A stretch of DNA of 64,000 nucleotides from Enterobacter kobei (GTDB taxonomy: Bacteria; Pseudomonadota; Gammaproteobacteria; Enterobacterales; Enterobacteriaceae), in NCBI RefSeq assembly GCF_001729765.1, contig NZ_CP017181.1:186001-250000 (forward strand), read 5' to 3'. The notes beneath the pieces were generated by a model. That model worked only from the letters and a program-made list of their open reading frames with translations. It was not told the origin of the DNA and ran no database searches. The translations under genes were made by a program, and so were the position numbers. Shown in pieces: positions 50,477-60,618 of the stretch. The stretch's first letter is position 1, and the number at the start of each line of letters is the position of its first letter.

Positions 50477-51421
50477 TCAATCCTGTTTCACCGCTTCTTT
50501 TTTCGTTTGTGCATTAATCGGTTTTCCGGACCAGTAGCCCGCCAGCAGCGAACCTGAAAGATTGTGCCACACCGAGAACAGGGCACCCGGCAGTGCCGCC
50601 AGCGGCGAGAAGTAAATTTTGCCAAGCGCCGCCGCCAGACCGGAGTTCTGCATCCCTACTTCAATCGCCAGCGTGCGACAGGTGGATTCGTCGAAACCAA
50701 ACAGCTTCCCGCCCCAGTATCCTCCCAGCAGTCCGATGGTGTTATGCAGCACGACTGCGACGATCACCACAAAACCGACGGAAGCAATGTGCGAGGCAGA
50801 ACCCGCCACCACGGCGCTGATGATGGCCAGAATGCAGACCATCGAAAACGCAGGCAGGTAGGGCTCAACGGCTTTCACCACGCGCGGGAACAGATGGTGA
50901 ATGACCAGCCCCAGTGCAATCGGGATCACCACAATCTGCAGAATGCTGAGCAGCATCCCCATCACGTCCACCTGAATATGCGCGTCCACGTACAGGCGGG
51001 TTAACAGCGGCGTGGCAATCACGCCCACCAGCGTGGAAACGGATGAAATAGTAACGGAGAGGGCAACATCCCCTTTCGCCAGATAGATCATGACGTTAGA
51101 CGCCGTGCCGCTGGCGACGCTGCCCACCAGCACCATTCCGGCAGAGAGATCCGGCGGCATCTTAAAGGCCATCGCCAGCAGCCACGCCGCGAGCGGCATC
51201 ACCAGGTAATGCAGGAAGATACCCGCAGCAACCGGAGCCGGGCGCGACAGCACGCGTTTGAAATCGTCGATTTTTAAATGCACGCCCATGCCGAACATAA
51301 TCAGCATCAGCAGCGTGGCGACCCACGGACCAATACCGGTGAACGTGGCGGGCGTGTAATACGCGAGTACAGAGAGCAGCAGCGCCCATAAGGGGAACAG
51401 CCGGGTGATAACGGATAACAT
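50477..51421 (-). CDS. panS: Ketopantoate/pantothenate transporter PanS (bile acid:sodium symporter family)
   Basis: The 314-residue membrane protein has about nine or ten hydrophobic segments and the BASS family signatures [12 protein letters not shown] and [13 protein letters not shown]. It resembles Salmonella PanS, which imports ketopantoic or pantoic acid for coenzyme A synthesis. That specific function is inferred from similarity. It lies between yjbD and lysC, where E. coli K-12 has no gene. No membrane-targeting signal peptide beyond the first segment is seen. Confidence 0.82.
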   Translation of the reverse strand: MLSVITRLFPLWALLLSVLAYYTPATFTGIGPWVATLLMLIMFGMGVHLKIDDFKRVLSRPAPVAAGIFLHYLVMPLAAWLLAMAFKMPPDLSAGMVLVGSVASGTASNVMIYLAKGDVALSVTISSVSTLVGVIATPLLTRLYVDAHIQVDVMGMLLSILQIVVIPIALGLVIHHLFPRVVKAVEPYLPAFSMVCILAIISAVVAGSASHIASVGFVVIVAVVLHNTIGLLGGYWGGKLFGFDESTCRTLAIEVGMQNSGLAAALGKIYFSPLAALPGALFSVWHNLSGSLLAGYWSGKPINAQTKKEAVKQD

Positions 51422-51514
51422 AGTGAATTCCTTGCAGTATTGTCGTGTTGTTTTGTTATGAAAAAGCCGGGTCTGTGCCCGGCTTATCGATATTGTTTAA
51501 CGTGCTAACGAATT

Positions 51515-52864
51515 TTATTCAAACAAATTCTGATGAAGTTTCTGCACAACCTGCTCAGCCTGATCGGCAGGGACCAGGAAACAAAGGTTGTAGCTGGAGG
51601 CACCGTAGCAAATCATGCGGATGTTGAACGGGTCGAGCACACCAAACACCTCTTTGCCCACGCCGCAGGCGCGCGACAGCTTGTTGCCAATGATGGCCAC
51701 CAGCGCCAGGTTTTCTTCCACTTCCACGCGGCACAGCTCGGACAACTCAATCAGCAGCGACTGCGTCAGCAGGGTATCGCCGGTGGAGGTCGAGCCGGTG
51801 GTATCCAGCGTCAGCGCAATGCTCACTTCGGAGGTGGTGATGAGGTCTACGGAGATGTTGTGACGCGCCAGAATGCCAAACACCTCTGCCAGGAAACCGC
51901 GGGAGTGGAGCATATTGTGGCTATGCAGCGTCACCAGCGTCTGGCGACGGCGCAGGGCCAGCGCACGGAACAGCGGTGGGTTTTCCGTTTTCTTGCAAAC
52001 CAGCGTGCCGCCCGCTTTAGGATCTTTACTGGAGCCCACGAAGACCGGAATATCGCTGCGCACGGCAGGCAGCAGCGTTGCCGGGTGTAGCACCTTCGCG
52101 CCGAAGGTGGCCATTTCCGCCGCTTCTTCAAACGCGATCACATCAATACGTTTCGCCGCGGAAACCACGCGCGGGTCGGTGGTGTAGATACCCGGCACGT
52201 CAGTCCAGATATCCACACGGGTGGCATGCAGAGCTTCACCCAGCAGAGCCGCGGTGTAGTCGCTGCCGCCACGGCCCAGCGTCGTCGTGCGACCTTTGGC
52301 TTCGCTGCCGATAAAGCCCTGGGTGACCACCATGCCTTCAGCCAGGCGCGGGGCCAGTTGCTGGTTGGTGAGCTCAGCCAGCATCTCAACGTCCGGTTCA
52401 GCGCGGCCAAAACGGTCACTGGTGCGCATCACTTTACGCACGTCAAACCACTGCGCCTGAACGTTACGTTCGCGCATGATTTCAACAAACAGCAGGGTAG
52501 ACATCAATTCACCGTGGCTGACCAGTTCATCGGTCAGGGCGGTGGAGGTGGCCAGAGACGCTGCTTCTGCCAGGGTGGTGATATTTTCCAGCAGGCGTTC
52601 CACTTCTTCGCGGATCACGTTTGGATTTTGCAGACGCTCAAGGATGTCGAACTGAATTTTGCGCAGTGCATCCAGCTTCACGAAACGTTCTGTCGCTTCC
52701 AGTCCTTCAGACAGAGAAACCAGCAGGTTCGTCACGCCAGCGGATGCGGAGAGCACCACCAGGCGGGTATTCGGATCGGCCAGCACCACATCGGCGCTGC
52801 GGTTCATGGCATCGTAGTCGGCCACACTGGTGCCGCCAAACTTGGCGACCACAAAACTCGTCAT
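51515..52864 (-). CDS. lysC: Lysine-sensitive aspartokinase III
   Basis: LysC phosphorylates aspartate, opening the lysine, threonine, methionine and diaminopimelate pathway, and is feedback-inhibited by lysine. The 449-residue protein has the kinase domain (about 1-290; KFGGTSVADYDAMNR, TTTLGRGGSDYTAAL) and two C-terminal ACT domains (about 300-449). Residues around the lysine-binding loop (HSHNMLHSRGFLAEVF, ISVDLITTSEVS) look normal. The leader lacks a recognisable lysine riboswitch; see findings. Confidence 0.97.
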   Translation of the reverse strand: MTSFVVAKFGGTSVADYDAMNRSADVVLADPNTRLVVLSASAGVTNLLVSLSEGLEATERFVKLDALRKIQFDILERLQNPNVIREEVERLLENITTLAEAASLATSTALTDELVSHGELMSTLLFVEIMRERNVQAQWFDVRKVMRTSDRFGRAEPDVEMLAELTNQQLAPRLAEGMVVTQGFIGSEAKGRTTTLGRGGSDYTAALLGEALHATRVDIWTDVPGIYTTDPRVVSAAKRIDVIAFEEAAEMATFGAKVLHPATLLPAVRSDIPVFVGSSKDPKAGGTLVCKKTENPPLFRALALRRRQTLVTLHSHNMLHSRGFLAEVFGILARHNISVDLITTSEVSIALTLDTTGSTSTGDTLLTQSLLIELSELCRVEVEENLALVAIIGNKLSRACGVGKEVFGVLDPFNIRMICYGASSYNLCFLVPADQAEQVVQKLHQNLFE

Positions 52865-53237
52865 AACAACCTCGTGTCAGGGAATGAATAAGCGACCTTG
52901 GCACAAGAGTGAAACGAAAACAGGTGCAGGCGCAAAATACGGCCCTATAAATAAAATGCGGGGGAGGTCCTGTCAATGCTGGGATTATGCGGATTTTTTA
53001 TGGGGGGGTACCCCTGAGAAACAGGACTTATAACAGGGCCATATTTTATGCTCCGTTTTACCCCCTTTTGACCGACAATTCGCCGCCCGGGAGGGCACTT
53101 CAGCAGCTATACTTTTCGGGTCTTTTCACCTGTGTTTGATGCAGGCCAGGGCAATGGCATAAAAACCATCACAATTTTTATTTGCAGGCGCTACAATCGA
53201 CCGCAGTCACAATTCTCAAATCAGAAGAGTATTGCTA
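52865..53237. other. Divergent regulatory region between lysC and pgi
   Basis: These 373 bases hold no gene. Facing lysC, a -35 TTGACA (52976 to 52971, minus strand) with a weak -10 TATTTA 17 bases later would give a leader of about 80 to 90 bases. Facing pgi, a -10 TACAAT is at 53192-53197, 40 bases before the start. The expected lysine riboswitch motifs were searched by eye on the minus strand and not found. Confidence 0.55.
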
Positions 53238-54887
53238 ATGAAAAACATCAACCCAACGCAGACCGCTGCCTGGCAGGCACTCCAGAAACATTTTGATGAA
53301 ATGAAAGACGTCACCATCGCGGATCTGTTCGCGAAAGATGCCGATCGTTTCGCTAAGTTCTCCGCGACCTTCGACGACCTGATGCTGGTGGATTTTTCCA
53401 AAAACCGCATTACCGAAGAGACGCTGGCAAAGCTGCAGGATCTGGCAAAAGAGACTCAGCTTGCCGACGCTATCAAGTCCATGTTCTCCGGCGAGAAAAT
53501 CAACCGCACCGAAGACCGTGCTGTGCTGCACGTGGCCCTGCGTAACCGTAGCAATACGCCAATCATCGTTGACGGCAAAGATGTTATGCCGGAAGTGAAC
53601 GCGGTGCTGGAAAAGATGAAAGCTTTCTCCGAAGCGATCATCTCCGGTAGCTGGAAAGGCTATACCGGTAAAGCGATCACCGACGTGGTAAACATCGGCA
53701 TCGGCGGTTCTGATCTGGGTCCGTTCATGGTGACCGAAGCGCTGCGTCCGTACAAAAACCACCTCAACATGCATTTCGTGTCTAACGTCGATGGTACTCA
53801 CATCGCGGAAGTGCTGAAGAACGTGAACCCGGAAACCACCCTGTTCCTGGTGGCGTCTAAAACCTTCACCACCCAGGAAACCATGACCAACGCCCACAGC
53901 GCGCGTGACTGGTTCCTGAAAACCGCGGGCGACAACAAGCACGTGGCGAAACACTTTGCGGCGCTGTCCACCAATGGTAAAGCGGTTGGCGAGTTCGGTA
54001 TCGACACCGCGAACATGTTCGAGTTCTGGGACTGGGTTGGCGGCCGTTACTCTCTGTGGTCTGCCATCGGTTTGTCCATCATTCTGTCCGTAGGCTTCGA
54101 TAACTTCGTTGAACTGCTCTCCGGCGCGCACGCGATGGATAAACACTTCTCCACCACCGCACCTGAGAAAAACCTGCCGGTGCTGCTGGCGCTGATTGGT
54201 ATCTGGTACAACAACTTCTTTGGTGCTGAAACCGAAGCGATCCTGCCGTACGACCAGTACATGCATCGCTTTGCGGCCTACTTCCAGCAGGGCAATATGG
54301 AATCCAACGGTAAGTACGTTGACCGTAACGGCAACGCGGTGGATTACCAGACGGGTCCAATCATCTGGGGTGAGCCGGGCACTAACGGCCAGCACGCGTT
54401 CTACCAGCTGATCCACCAGGGAACCAAAATGGTACCGTGCGATTTCATCGCCCCGGCTATTACCCATAACCCGCTGTCTGACCACCATCCAAAACTGCTG
54501 TCTAACTTCTTCGCCCAGACTGAAGCGCTGGCGTTCGGTAAATCCCGCGAGGTGGTTGAGCAGGAGTATCGCGATCAGGGTAAAGATCCGGCCACGCTGG
54601 ACCACGTTGTGCCGTTCAAAGTGTTTGAAGGCAACCGCCCAACCAACTCCATCCTGCTGCGTGAAATCACCCCGTTCAGCCTGGGGGCGCTGATTGCGCT
54701 GTACGAGCACAAGATCTTTACTCAGGGTGCCATCCTGAACATCTTCACCTTTGACCAGTGGGGCGTTGAACTGGGCAAACAGCTGGCAAACCGCATTCTG
54801 CCAGAGCTGGGTGACGATAAAGCAATCACCAGCCACGACAGCTCGACCAATGGTTTGATTAACCGCTATAAAGCCTGGCGCGCGTAA
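53238..54887 (+). CDS. pgi: Glucose-6-phosphate isomerase
   Basis: Pgi interconverts glucose 6-phosphate and fructose 6-phosphate. The 549-residue protein matches E. coli, with the signatures [14 protein letters not shown] (about 270) and [13 protein letters not shown] (about 505), the sugar-phosphate-binding GIGGSDLGP segment and the catalytic region near the C-terminus ([10 protein letters not shown]). The ATG at 53238 gives [12 protein letters not shown]; an in-frame TTG lies 6 bases upstream. Confidence 0.98.
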   Translation: MKNINPTQTAAWQALQKHFDEMKDVTIADLFAKDADRFAKFSATFDDLMLVDFSKNRITEETLAKLQDLAKETQLADAIKSMFSGEKINRTEDRAVLHVALRNRSNTPIIVDGKDVMPEVNAVLEKMKAFSEAIISGSWKGYTGKAITDVVNIGIGGSDLGPFMVTEALRPYKNHLNMHFVSNVDGTHIAEVLKNVNPETTLFLVASKTFTTQETMTNAHSARDWFLKTAGDNKHVAKHFAALSTNGKAVGEFGIDTANMFEFWDWVGGRYSLWSAIGLSIILSVGFDNFVELLSGAHAMDKHFSTTAPEKNLPVLLALIGIWYNNFFGAETEAILPYDQYMHRFAAYFQQGNMESNGKYVDRNGNAVDYQTGPIIWGEPGTNGQHAFYQLIHQGTKMVPCDFIAPAITHNPLSDHHPKLLSNFFAQTEALAFGKSREVVEQEYRDQGKDPATLDHVVPFKVFEGNRPTNSILLREITPFSLGALIALYEHKIFTQGAILNIFTFDQWGVELGKQLANRILPELGDDKAITSHDSSTNGLINRYKAWRA

Positions 54888-54903
54888 TTAAAACATCATG
54901 AAA

Positions 54904-54934
54904 ATGTGCCGGCGAAATGCCGGCATTTTTTATC
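54904..54934 (+). terminator. Terminator after pgi
   Basis: GCCGGC-GAAAT-GCCGGC extended by AATGT/CATT pairing is followed by TTTTTT, about 20 bases after the pgi stop. Confidence 0.92.
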
Positions 54935-55253
54935 GGATAATTCCTGATGTCTGTTAGTTAACTCAAATTCTGGATGTGAGTTTAATCCGAAAAAGACGGT
55001 TAACCCGTTAATTGCTGCGGTTTATTTTAAGAAAATACGTAGAAGTAAGATAATGGGCTTATATTATAAATTATTGATTTTTAGTGATTATATATTTTAA
55101 TTATTTGCTTTTCATTTCGATTTTATCCATTAGTCCGAAAACCCATTCCCTATTTCCCCTCACGGTAATCCCGCTGCTTTAGTTGTGTATACTCGATTCC
55201 GCCTGAATTTCTTTTCGGGCAAATCTCCATTCATTCATTGAAGGGAAATTGTT
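54935..55253 (+). promoter_or_regulatory. AT-rich control region of yjbEFGH
   Basis: About 320 bases without a gene, much of it very AT-rich (55010-55120). A candidate RcsAB box TAAGAAAATACGTA (55028-55041) matches the consensus TAAGAATATTCCTA at 11 of 14 positions. A probable -10 TATACT is at 55188-55193, giving a leader of about 55 bases before yjbE. In E. coli the operon is under Rcs control. Confidence 0.55.
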
Positions 55254-55496
55254 ATGAAGAAAGTACTGTATGGCATTTTTGCCATATCTGCACTTGCGGC
55301 GACATCTGTCTATGCAGCTCCGGTCCAGGTCGGGGAAGCAGCAGGGTCGGCAGCGACGTCTGCGTCTGCGGGAAGCTCTACCGCAGCCAGCACCAGCGCC
55401 GTAAGTTCAGCCGTGGGTGTCGCGCTGGCGGCAACCGGTGGCGGTGATGGCTCCAATACCGGAACCACGACCACTACGACAACCAGCACCCAGTAA
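55254..55496 (+). CDS. yjbE: Exopolysaccharide operon protein YjbE
   Basis: The 80-residue protein has a signal peptide (about 1-21, ending VYAAP). The mature part is of low complexity, rich in alanine, serine, glycine and threonine, and ends in a threonine run. It matches E. coli YjbE, part of an operon linked to extracellular polysaccharide, but its biochemical role is unknown. AAGGGA precedes the ATG. A hairpin follows before yjbF, which could make YjbE more abundant than the other products. Confidence 0.9.
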   Translation: MKKVLYGIFAISALAATSVYAAPVQVGEAAGSAATSASAGSSTAASTSAVSSAVGVALAATGGGDGSNTGTTTTTTTSTQ

Positions 55497-55513
55497 GACC
55501 GGGTGTTTTAATC

Positions 55514-55537
55514 ATAACCACACTTCGGTGTGGTTAT
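55514..55537 (+). terminator. Hairpin/attenuator between yjbE and yjbF
   Basis: ATAACCACAC-TTCG-GTGTGGTTAT is a perfect stem with a stable TTCG tetraloop, followed only by TTC. It lies inside the operon, so it probably causes partial termination or protects the yjbE mRNA 3' end. Confidence 0.65.
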
Positions 55538-55559
55538 TTCGCCCCTTCGGAGAAGAGTC

Positions 55560-56198
55560 GTGAAGCGACCTGCAATCATTCTGATTTGCCTGCTGTTGCA
55601 GGCGTGCTCAGCCACCACCAAAGGGCTGGGTCATTCACTGTGGGACAGCCTGTTCGGTACGCCGGGCGTGCAATTGACCGATGACGAACTTCAGAACATG
55701 CCCTACGCCAGCCAGTACATGCAGCTTAATGATGGCCCGCAACTGTTTGTGGTGCTCGCTTTCGATGAAAACGGGCAGCAGAAATGGGTGACGCAGGATC
55801 AGGCCACCATCGTGACGCAGCATGGCCGTATCGTGAAAACCCTGCTCGGGGGCGACAACCTGCTTGAGGTGAACAATATCGCGGCCGATCCGCTGATCAA
55901 GCCGAACCAGATTACCGACGGCGCTGGCTGGACGCGCACGATGGGCTGGACTGAACACAAGCAGGTGCGTTACGCCACGGCGCATTCCACCTTCCGCTGG
56001 GATGGCACCGACAGTGTGAAAGTGGGGAGCGATGAAACCCAGGTACGCGTGCTGGATGAAGAGGTAACAACCGACCAGGCCACCTGGCATAACCGCTTCT
56101 GGATCGACGAGGAAGGGCAAATCCGTCAGTCCCTGCAGTATCTCGGTGCCGGTTTCTTCCCGGTGAAAACCACGCTGATCAAGGCCGCAAAATCATGA
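55560..56198 (+). CDS. yjbF: Exopolysaccharide operon lipoprotein YjbF
   Basis: The 212-residue protein has a short signal peptide with lipobox LLQAC, predicting an outer-membrane lipoprotein. It belongs to the YjbF/GfcB family found in group 4 capsule and exopolysaccharide operons. I chose GTG 55560 after GGAGAAGAG, giving MKRPAIILICLLLQAC; the frame is open upstream through the hairpin. It overlaps yjbG by 4 bases (ATGA). Confidence 0.93.
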   Translation: MKRPAIILICLLLQACSATTKGLGHSLWDSLFGTPGVQLTDDELQNMPYASQYMQLNDGPQLFVVLAFDENGQQKWVTQDQATIVTQHGRIVKTLLGGDNLLEVNNIAADPLIKPNQITDGAGWTRTMGWTEHKQVRYATAHSTFRWDGTDSVKVGSDETQVRVLDEEVTTDQATWHNRFWIDEEGQIRQSLQYLGAGFFPVKTTLIKAAKS

Positions 56199-56935
56199 AA
56201 ACAATTATCCGCGTTGCGCTAATTGCGAGCCTTGCAACCCCTGCGGCATGGTCTGCAGGAACGGTGAAGGTCTACACGGCGAAAAACGAGAAACCCAAAA
56301 CGTTAACCAACGCTGAACATCTGCTCGATCTCGTCGGGCAGCCGAGGCTTGCCAACAGCTGGTGGCCGGGGGCGGTGATCGGCGAGCGTCAGGCAACGAT
56401 TAAGGCAGAGCAAGAACATCTTGCACTGCTTGCCCGTCTGACAGGTCTGGCGGCGCAGGAAGACGGTGACGATGCCGCAGCAATCAATAGCATTCGCCAG
56501 CAGCTTCAGGCGCTGAAGGTGACTGGCCGCCAGAAGGTGAATCTTGATCCCGATGAAGTGCGCGTCACGGAAAAGGGCAACCCAACCCTTGAAGGGGAGT
56601 ACACCCTCTGGCTGCCCGTAAAACCGACGACGGTGACCGTGATGGGGCTTGTCAGCAGCCCGGGTAAAAAGCCCTTTACGCCAGGTCGCGACGTGGTGAG
56701 CTATCTCGACGAGCAAAGCCTGCTGAGCGGTGCCGATAACAGCTACGCCTGGGTCGTTTACCCTGACGGGCACACGCAAAAAGCGCCGGTAGCTTACTGG
56801 AATAAACGCCATATCGAGCCCATGCCTGGCAGCATCATTTTTGTCGGTTTTGCCGACCATTTCTGGACGAAGGCATATGACGAGCTTAACGCCGATATCC
56901 TTCACTCCCTGACACAGCGGATACCGGAAGAATGA
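56195..56935 (+). CDS. yjbG: Exopolysaccharide operon periplasmic protein YjbG
   Basis: The 246-residue protein has a cleavable signal peptide (about 1-20, PAAWSAG) and belongs to the YjbG/GfcC family. In GfcC the fold has two ubiquitin-like beta-grasp domains, and the C-terminal part resembles a domain of the Wza export channel. It overlaps both neighbours by 4 bases, so yjbFGH are translationally coupled. Confidence 0.92.
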   Translation: MKTIIRVALIASLATPAAWSAGTVKVYTAKNEKPKTLTNAEHLLDLVGQPRLANSWWPGAVIGERQATIKAEQEHLALLARLTGLAAQEDGDDAAAINSIRQQLQALKVTGRQKVNLDPDEVRVTEKGNPTLEGEYTLWLPVKPTTVTVMGLVSSPGKKPFTPGRDVVSYLDEQSLLSGADNSYAWVVYPDGHTQKAPVAYWNKRHIEPMPGSIIFVGFADHFWTKAYDELNADILHSLTQRIPEE

Positions 56936-59028
56936 AAAAAACCTATCTCTACAGCATGCTGGCGCTCTGTGTAAGCGCCGCCTGTCATGCAGAAACGTAT
57001 CCGGCACCCATTGGCCCGTCTCAGTCAGACTTCGGCGGCGTCGGTTTACTGCAAACGCCCACCGCGCGCATGGCGCGTGAAGGGGAAATCAGTCTGAACT
57101 ACCGCGATAACAACCAGTACCGCTACTATTCCGCCTCGGTACAGCTTTTCCCGTGGCTTGAAACCACGCTGCGCTACACCGATGTGCGAACGAAACAGTA
57201 CAGCAGCGTCGAGGCGTTCTCTGGCGACCAGACTTACAAAGATAAAGCCTTCGACCTCAAGCTGCGCCTGTGGGAAGAGAGCTACTGGATGCCGCAGGTG
57301 TCCGTGGGGGCCAAAGATATCGGCGGGACCGGCCTGTTTGATGCGGAATATATTGTGGCCAGCAAGGCCTGGGGGCCGTTCGACTTCTCGCTTGGCCTGG
57401 GATGGGGCTATCTCGGTACCAGCGGTAACGTCAAAAACCCGTTCTGCACCTACAGCGATAAATATTGCTACCGCGATAACAGTTACCAGAAAGCGGGTTC
57501 CATCAACGGCGACCAGATGTTCCATGGCCCGGCCTCGCTGTTCGGTGGCGTGGAATACCAGACCCCCTGGCAGCCATTGCGCCTGAAGCTGGAGTACGAA
57601 GGAAACGACTACTCGCAGGATTTCGCCGGGAAGATTGAGCAGAAGAGCAAGTTTAACGTCGGCGCCATTTATCGCGTCACCGACTGGGCCGACGTTAACC
57701 TCAGCTACGAGCGCGGTAATACCGTGATGTTTGGTTTCACGCTGCGCACCAACTTTAACGACATGCGGCCGCACTACAATGATAACGCGCGGCCAGCCTA
57801 CCAGCCGGAGCCGCAGGATGCGATTCTGCAGCACTCCGTGGTGGCAAATCAGCTGACGCTGCTGAAATACAATGCCGGTCTGGCGGATCCGAAGATTCAG
57901 ACCAAGGGCGACACGCTTTACGTCACCGGCGAGCAGGTGAAATACCGCGACTCGCGGGAAGGGATCGAGCGAGCCAACCGGATCGTCATGAACGATCTCC
58001 CGGACGGGATCCGCACGATCCGCGTGACCGAGAACCGCCTGAACCTGCCGCAGGTGACGACGGAAACGGACGTTGCCAGCCTCAAGCGCCATCTCGAAGG
58101 CGAGCCGCTCGGGCATGAAACCGAGCTGGTGCAAAAACGCGTTGAGCCGGTCGTGCCAGACACCACCGAGCAAGGCTGGTATATCGACAAGTCGCGCTTT
58201 GATTTCCATATCGATCCGGTGCTGAACCAGTCCGTTGGCGGACCGGAAAACTTCTACATGTATCAGCTGGGCGCAATGGCGACGGCAGATCTGTGGGTCA
58301 CCGACCATCTGCTGACTACCGGTAGCCTGTTCGGCAATATCGCCAACAACTACGACAAATTTAACTACACCAACCCGCCGAACGATTCAAAACTGCCGCG
58401 CGTAAGAACTCGCGTTCGTGAATATGTGCAGAACGATGTCTACGTGAATAACCTGCAGGCCAACTACTTCCAGTACTTCGGCAACGGTTTCTACGGCCAG
58501 GTGTACGGCGGATATCTGGAAACCATGTTCGGTGGCGCAGGGGCAGAGGTGCTTTACCGTCCTGTCGACAGCAACTGGGCATTTGGGATTGATGCCAACT
58601 ACGTGAAACAGCGTGACTGGCGCAGCGCGCAGGACATGATGAAGTTCACCGACTACAGCGTCAAAACGGGCCATCTGACCGCCTACTGGACACCATCATT
58701 CGCGCAGGACGTACTGGTGAAAGCCAGTGTCGGCCAGTATCTGGCGGGCGACAAGGGTGGCACGCTGGATATTTCCAAACACTTCGACAGCGGCGTCGTG
58801 GTGGGCGGTTATGCCACCATCACCAACGTCTCGCCGGACGAGTACGGGGAAGGGGACTTCACTAAAGGGGTCTATGTGTCGATTCCGCTGGATCTCTTCT
58901 CGTCAGGCCCAACCCGCAGCCGTGCGGCAGTGGGCTGGACACCGCTGACCCGCGACGGGGGCCAGCAGCTTGGGCGTAAGTTCCAGCTGTATGACATGAC
59001 CAGCGATAAGAACGTTAACTTCCGCTGA
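56932..59028 (+). CDS. yjbH: Outer-membrane protein YjbH (exopolysaccharide operon)
   Basis: The 698-residue protein has a signal peptide (about 1-20, CHAETYPAP) and a beta-barrel-like sequence with many alternating aromatic strands. It belongs to the YjbH/GfcD family of outer-membrane proteins in exopolysaccharide operons. The early [19 protein letters not shown] motif is typical. A role in polymer export is inferred from family and context. A BIME-type repeat follows immediately. Confidence 0.94.
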   Translation: MKKTYLYSMLALCVSAACHAETYPAPIGPSQSDFGGVGLLQTPTARMAREGEISLNYRDNNQYRYYSASVQLFPWLETTLRYTDVRTKQYSSVEAFSGDQTYKDKAFDLKLRLWEESYWMPQVSVGAKDIGGTGLFDAEYIVASKAWGPFDFSLGLGWGYLGTSGNVKNPFCTYSDKYCYRDNSYQKAGSINGDQMFHGPASLFGGVEYQTPWQPLRLKLEYEGNDYSQDFAGKIEQKSKFNVGAIYRVTDWADVNLSYERGNTVMFGFTLRTNFNDMRPHYNDNARPAYQPEPQDAILQHSVVANQLTLLKYNAGLADPKIQTKGDTLYVTGEQVKYRDSREGIERANRIVMNDLPDGIRTIRVTENRLNLPQVTTETDVASLKRHLEGEPLGHETELVQKRVEPVVPDTTEQGWYIDKSRFDFHIDPVLNQSVGGPENFYMYQLGAMATADLWVTDHLLTTGSLFGNIANNYDKFNYTNPPNDSKLPRVRTRVREYVQNDVYVNNLQANYFQYFGNGFYGQVYGGYLETMFGGAGAEVLYRPVDSNWAFGIDANYVKQRDWRSAQDMMKFTDYSVKTGHLTAYWTPSFAQDVLVKASVGQYLAGDKGGTLDISKHFDSGVVVGGYATITNVSPDEYGEGDFTKGVYVSIPLDLFSSGPTRSRAAVGWTPLTRDGGQQLGRKFQLYDMTSDKNVNFR

Positions 59029-59037
59029 TGCTTGTTT

Positions 59038-59110
59038 GCCCGGTGACGCTGCGCTTACCGGGCCTACGAGAGTGTTTTTGTAGGCCGGGCAAACGCAGTG
59101 CCGACCGGCA
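59038..59110. repeat. BIME: two REP-type units, head to head
   Basis: The left unit (GGTGACGCTGCGCTTACCGG then GCCTAC, about 59042-59066) and an inverted right unit (GTAGGCCGGGCAAACGCAGT, from 59080) can pair into a long hairpin. It follows yjbH by about 10 bases, the usual place for REP elements. Confidence 0.9.
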
Positions 59111-59206
59111 AGAATGCTAATGCGGACAAAACATAAACAAAAAATATAGATCCCCGTCACATTTTTGCGTTATACAGGAACCTCGCCCTGGAGAATGAGG
59201 TGCTGT

Positions 59207-59617
59207 ATGACATCCCTGACTCGCCCGCGCGTTGAGTTTATCTCAACGATCCTCCAGACCGTGCTAAATCTCGGTCTGCTAAGCCTTGGTCTGATTCTGG
59301 TCGTCTTCCTTGGCAAAGAGACGGTGCATCTGGCGGATGTGCTGTTCGCCCCTGAACAAACCAGCAAATATGCGCTGGTGGAAGGCCTGGTGGTCTACTT
59401 TCTCTACTTCGAGTTTATTGCCCTGATTGTGAAGTACTTTCAGTCGGGCTTTCACTTCCCGCTGCGCTATTTTGTCTACATTGGGATCACCGCGATTGTG
59501 CGGCTGATCATCGTCGATCATAAATCCCCCCTCGACGTGCTGATCTACTCGGCGGCGATCCTGCTGCTGGTGATCACCCTCTGGCTGTGTAACTCGAAGC
59601 GGCTGAAACGGGAATAA
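59207..59617 (+). CDS. psiE: Phosphate-starvation-inducible membrane protein PsiE
   Basis: The 136-residue protein has four hydrophobic segments (about 15-35, 55-75, 82-102 and 107-127) and is nearly identical to E. coli PsiE. Its role is unknown; in E. coli it is induced by phosphate starvation and repressed by CRP. ATG 59207 follows GAGG and gives [11 protein letters not shown]. In E. coli xylE follows; here malG follows convergently. Confidence 0.93.
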   Translation: MTSLTRPRVEFISTILQTVLNLGLLSLGLILVVFLGKETVHLADVLFAPEQTSKYALVEGLVVYFLYFEFIALIVKYFQSGFHFPLRYFVYIGITAIVRLIIVDHKSPLDVLIYSAAILLLVITLWLCNSKRLKRE

Positions 59618-59642
59618 AAAAATGGCGCTCCGAAGAGCGCCT
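59616..59642 (-). terminator. Terminator of malEFG (possibly bidirectional)
   Basis: GGCGCTC-CGAA-GAGCGCC is flanked on the left by seven A residues, giving a seven-T run on the minus strand, about 70 bases beyond malG. It overlaps the end of psiE and could also slow plus-strand transcription. Confidence 0.85.
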
Positions 59643-59713
59643 AACAACAGTCACAAGTTGGGTCAATACAATACGTCTAAAGTTGAGGGTTGCAGTGGCA
59701 TAACAAATGAAAC

Positions 59714-60604
59714 TTAACCTTTCACACCGCCCGCCGTCAGGCCGTTAACCAGCCAGCGCTGGGCCAGCAGGAACACCACGGTAATCGGGATGGCAGAGAG
59801 TACAGCCGCCGCAGCAAAGTCGCCCCACAGGTAGTTTTGCGGGTTGAGGTATTGCTGCATACCCACGGCCAGGGTGTAACTGTTCACGTCGCGCAGTAAC
59901 AGGGAGGCGACCGGTACTTCGGTGATCGCAGCGATAAACGACAGGATAAACACCACCGCCAGGATAGGTACCGACAGCGGCAGCAGCACCAGACGGAAGG
60001 CCTGCCACGGAGTAGCGCCATCCAGCGCGGCCGCCTCTTCCAGCGAACCGTCGATGGTTTCGAAATACCCTTTGATGGTCCACACATGCAGGGCGATACC
60101 GCCAAGATAGGCGAAGATCACGCCGCCGTGGGTGTTCAGGCCGATAAACGGCACGTACTGACCCAGACGGTCAAACAGGGCATACAACGCGACCAGTGAC
60201 AGCACGGCCGGGAACATCTGGAAAATGAGCATGCCTTTCAGCAGCGTCGCTTTGCCCGGGAAACGCATACGGGCGAAGGCGTAAGCACAGGTGGTGGAGA
60301 GCGTGACAATACCGATTGCGGTAATGGTCGCCACTTTCACCGAGTTCCACAGCCACAGCAGCACCGGGAACGGCGGGGGAGTCACGCGTCCATCCGCATG
60401 CTCCACGCTGAAGCCCAGCGCCAGCTTCCAGTGCTCCCAGGAGATTTCGTCCGGGATGAGACTCCCGGTCGCGAAGTTACCCGAACGCAGGGAGATAGCG
60501 ATAACCATCAGCAGCGGGAACATGATTGCCGCGATGAAAATCAGCAGGCCTAAGTGTGTCGCCAGGAGGCGCAATTTCTGAGATTTGGGTTGTACCATAG
60601 CCAT
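59714..60604 (-). CDS. malG: Maltose ABC transporter permease MalG
   Basis: MalG is one of the two inner-membrane subunits of the maltose/maltodextrin importer MalEFGK2. The 296-residue protein has six membrane segments and the EAA loop [20 protein letters not shown] that contacts MalK. It lies 14 bases after malF. The C-terminal [10 protein letters not shown] tail, which reaches into the MalK dimer in the E. coli complex, is conserved. Confidence 0.98.
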   Translation of the reverse strand: MAMVQPKSQKLRLLATHLGLLIFIAAIMFPLLMVIAISLRSGNFATGSLIPDEISWEHWKLALGFSVEHADGRVTPPPFPVLLWLWNSVKVATITAIGIVTLSTTCAYAFARMRFPGKATLLKGMLIFQMFPAVLSLVALYALFDRLGQYVPFIGLNTHGGVIFAYLGGIALHVWTIKGYFETIDGSLEEAAALDGATPWQAFRLVLLPLSVPILAVVFILSFIAAITEVPVASLLLRDVNSYTLAVGMQQYLNPQNYLWGDFAAAAVLSAIPITVVFLLAQRWLVNGLTAGGVKG

Positions 60605-60618
60605 GATCGATGCCCTCC

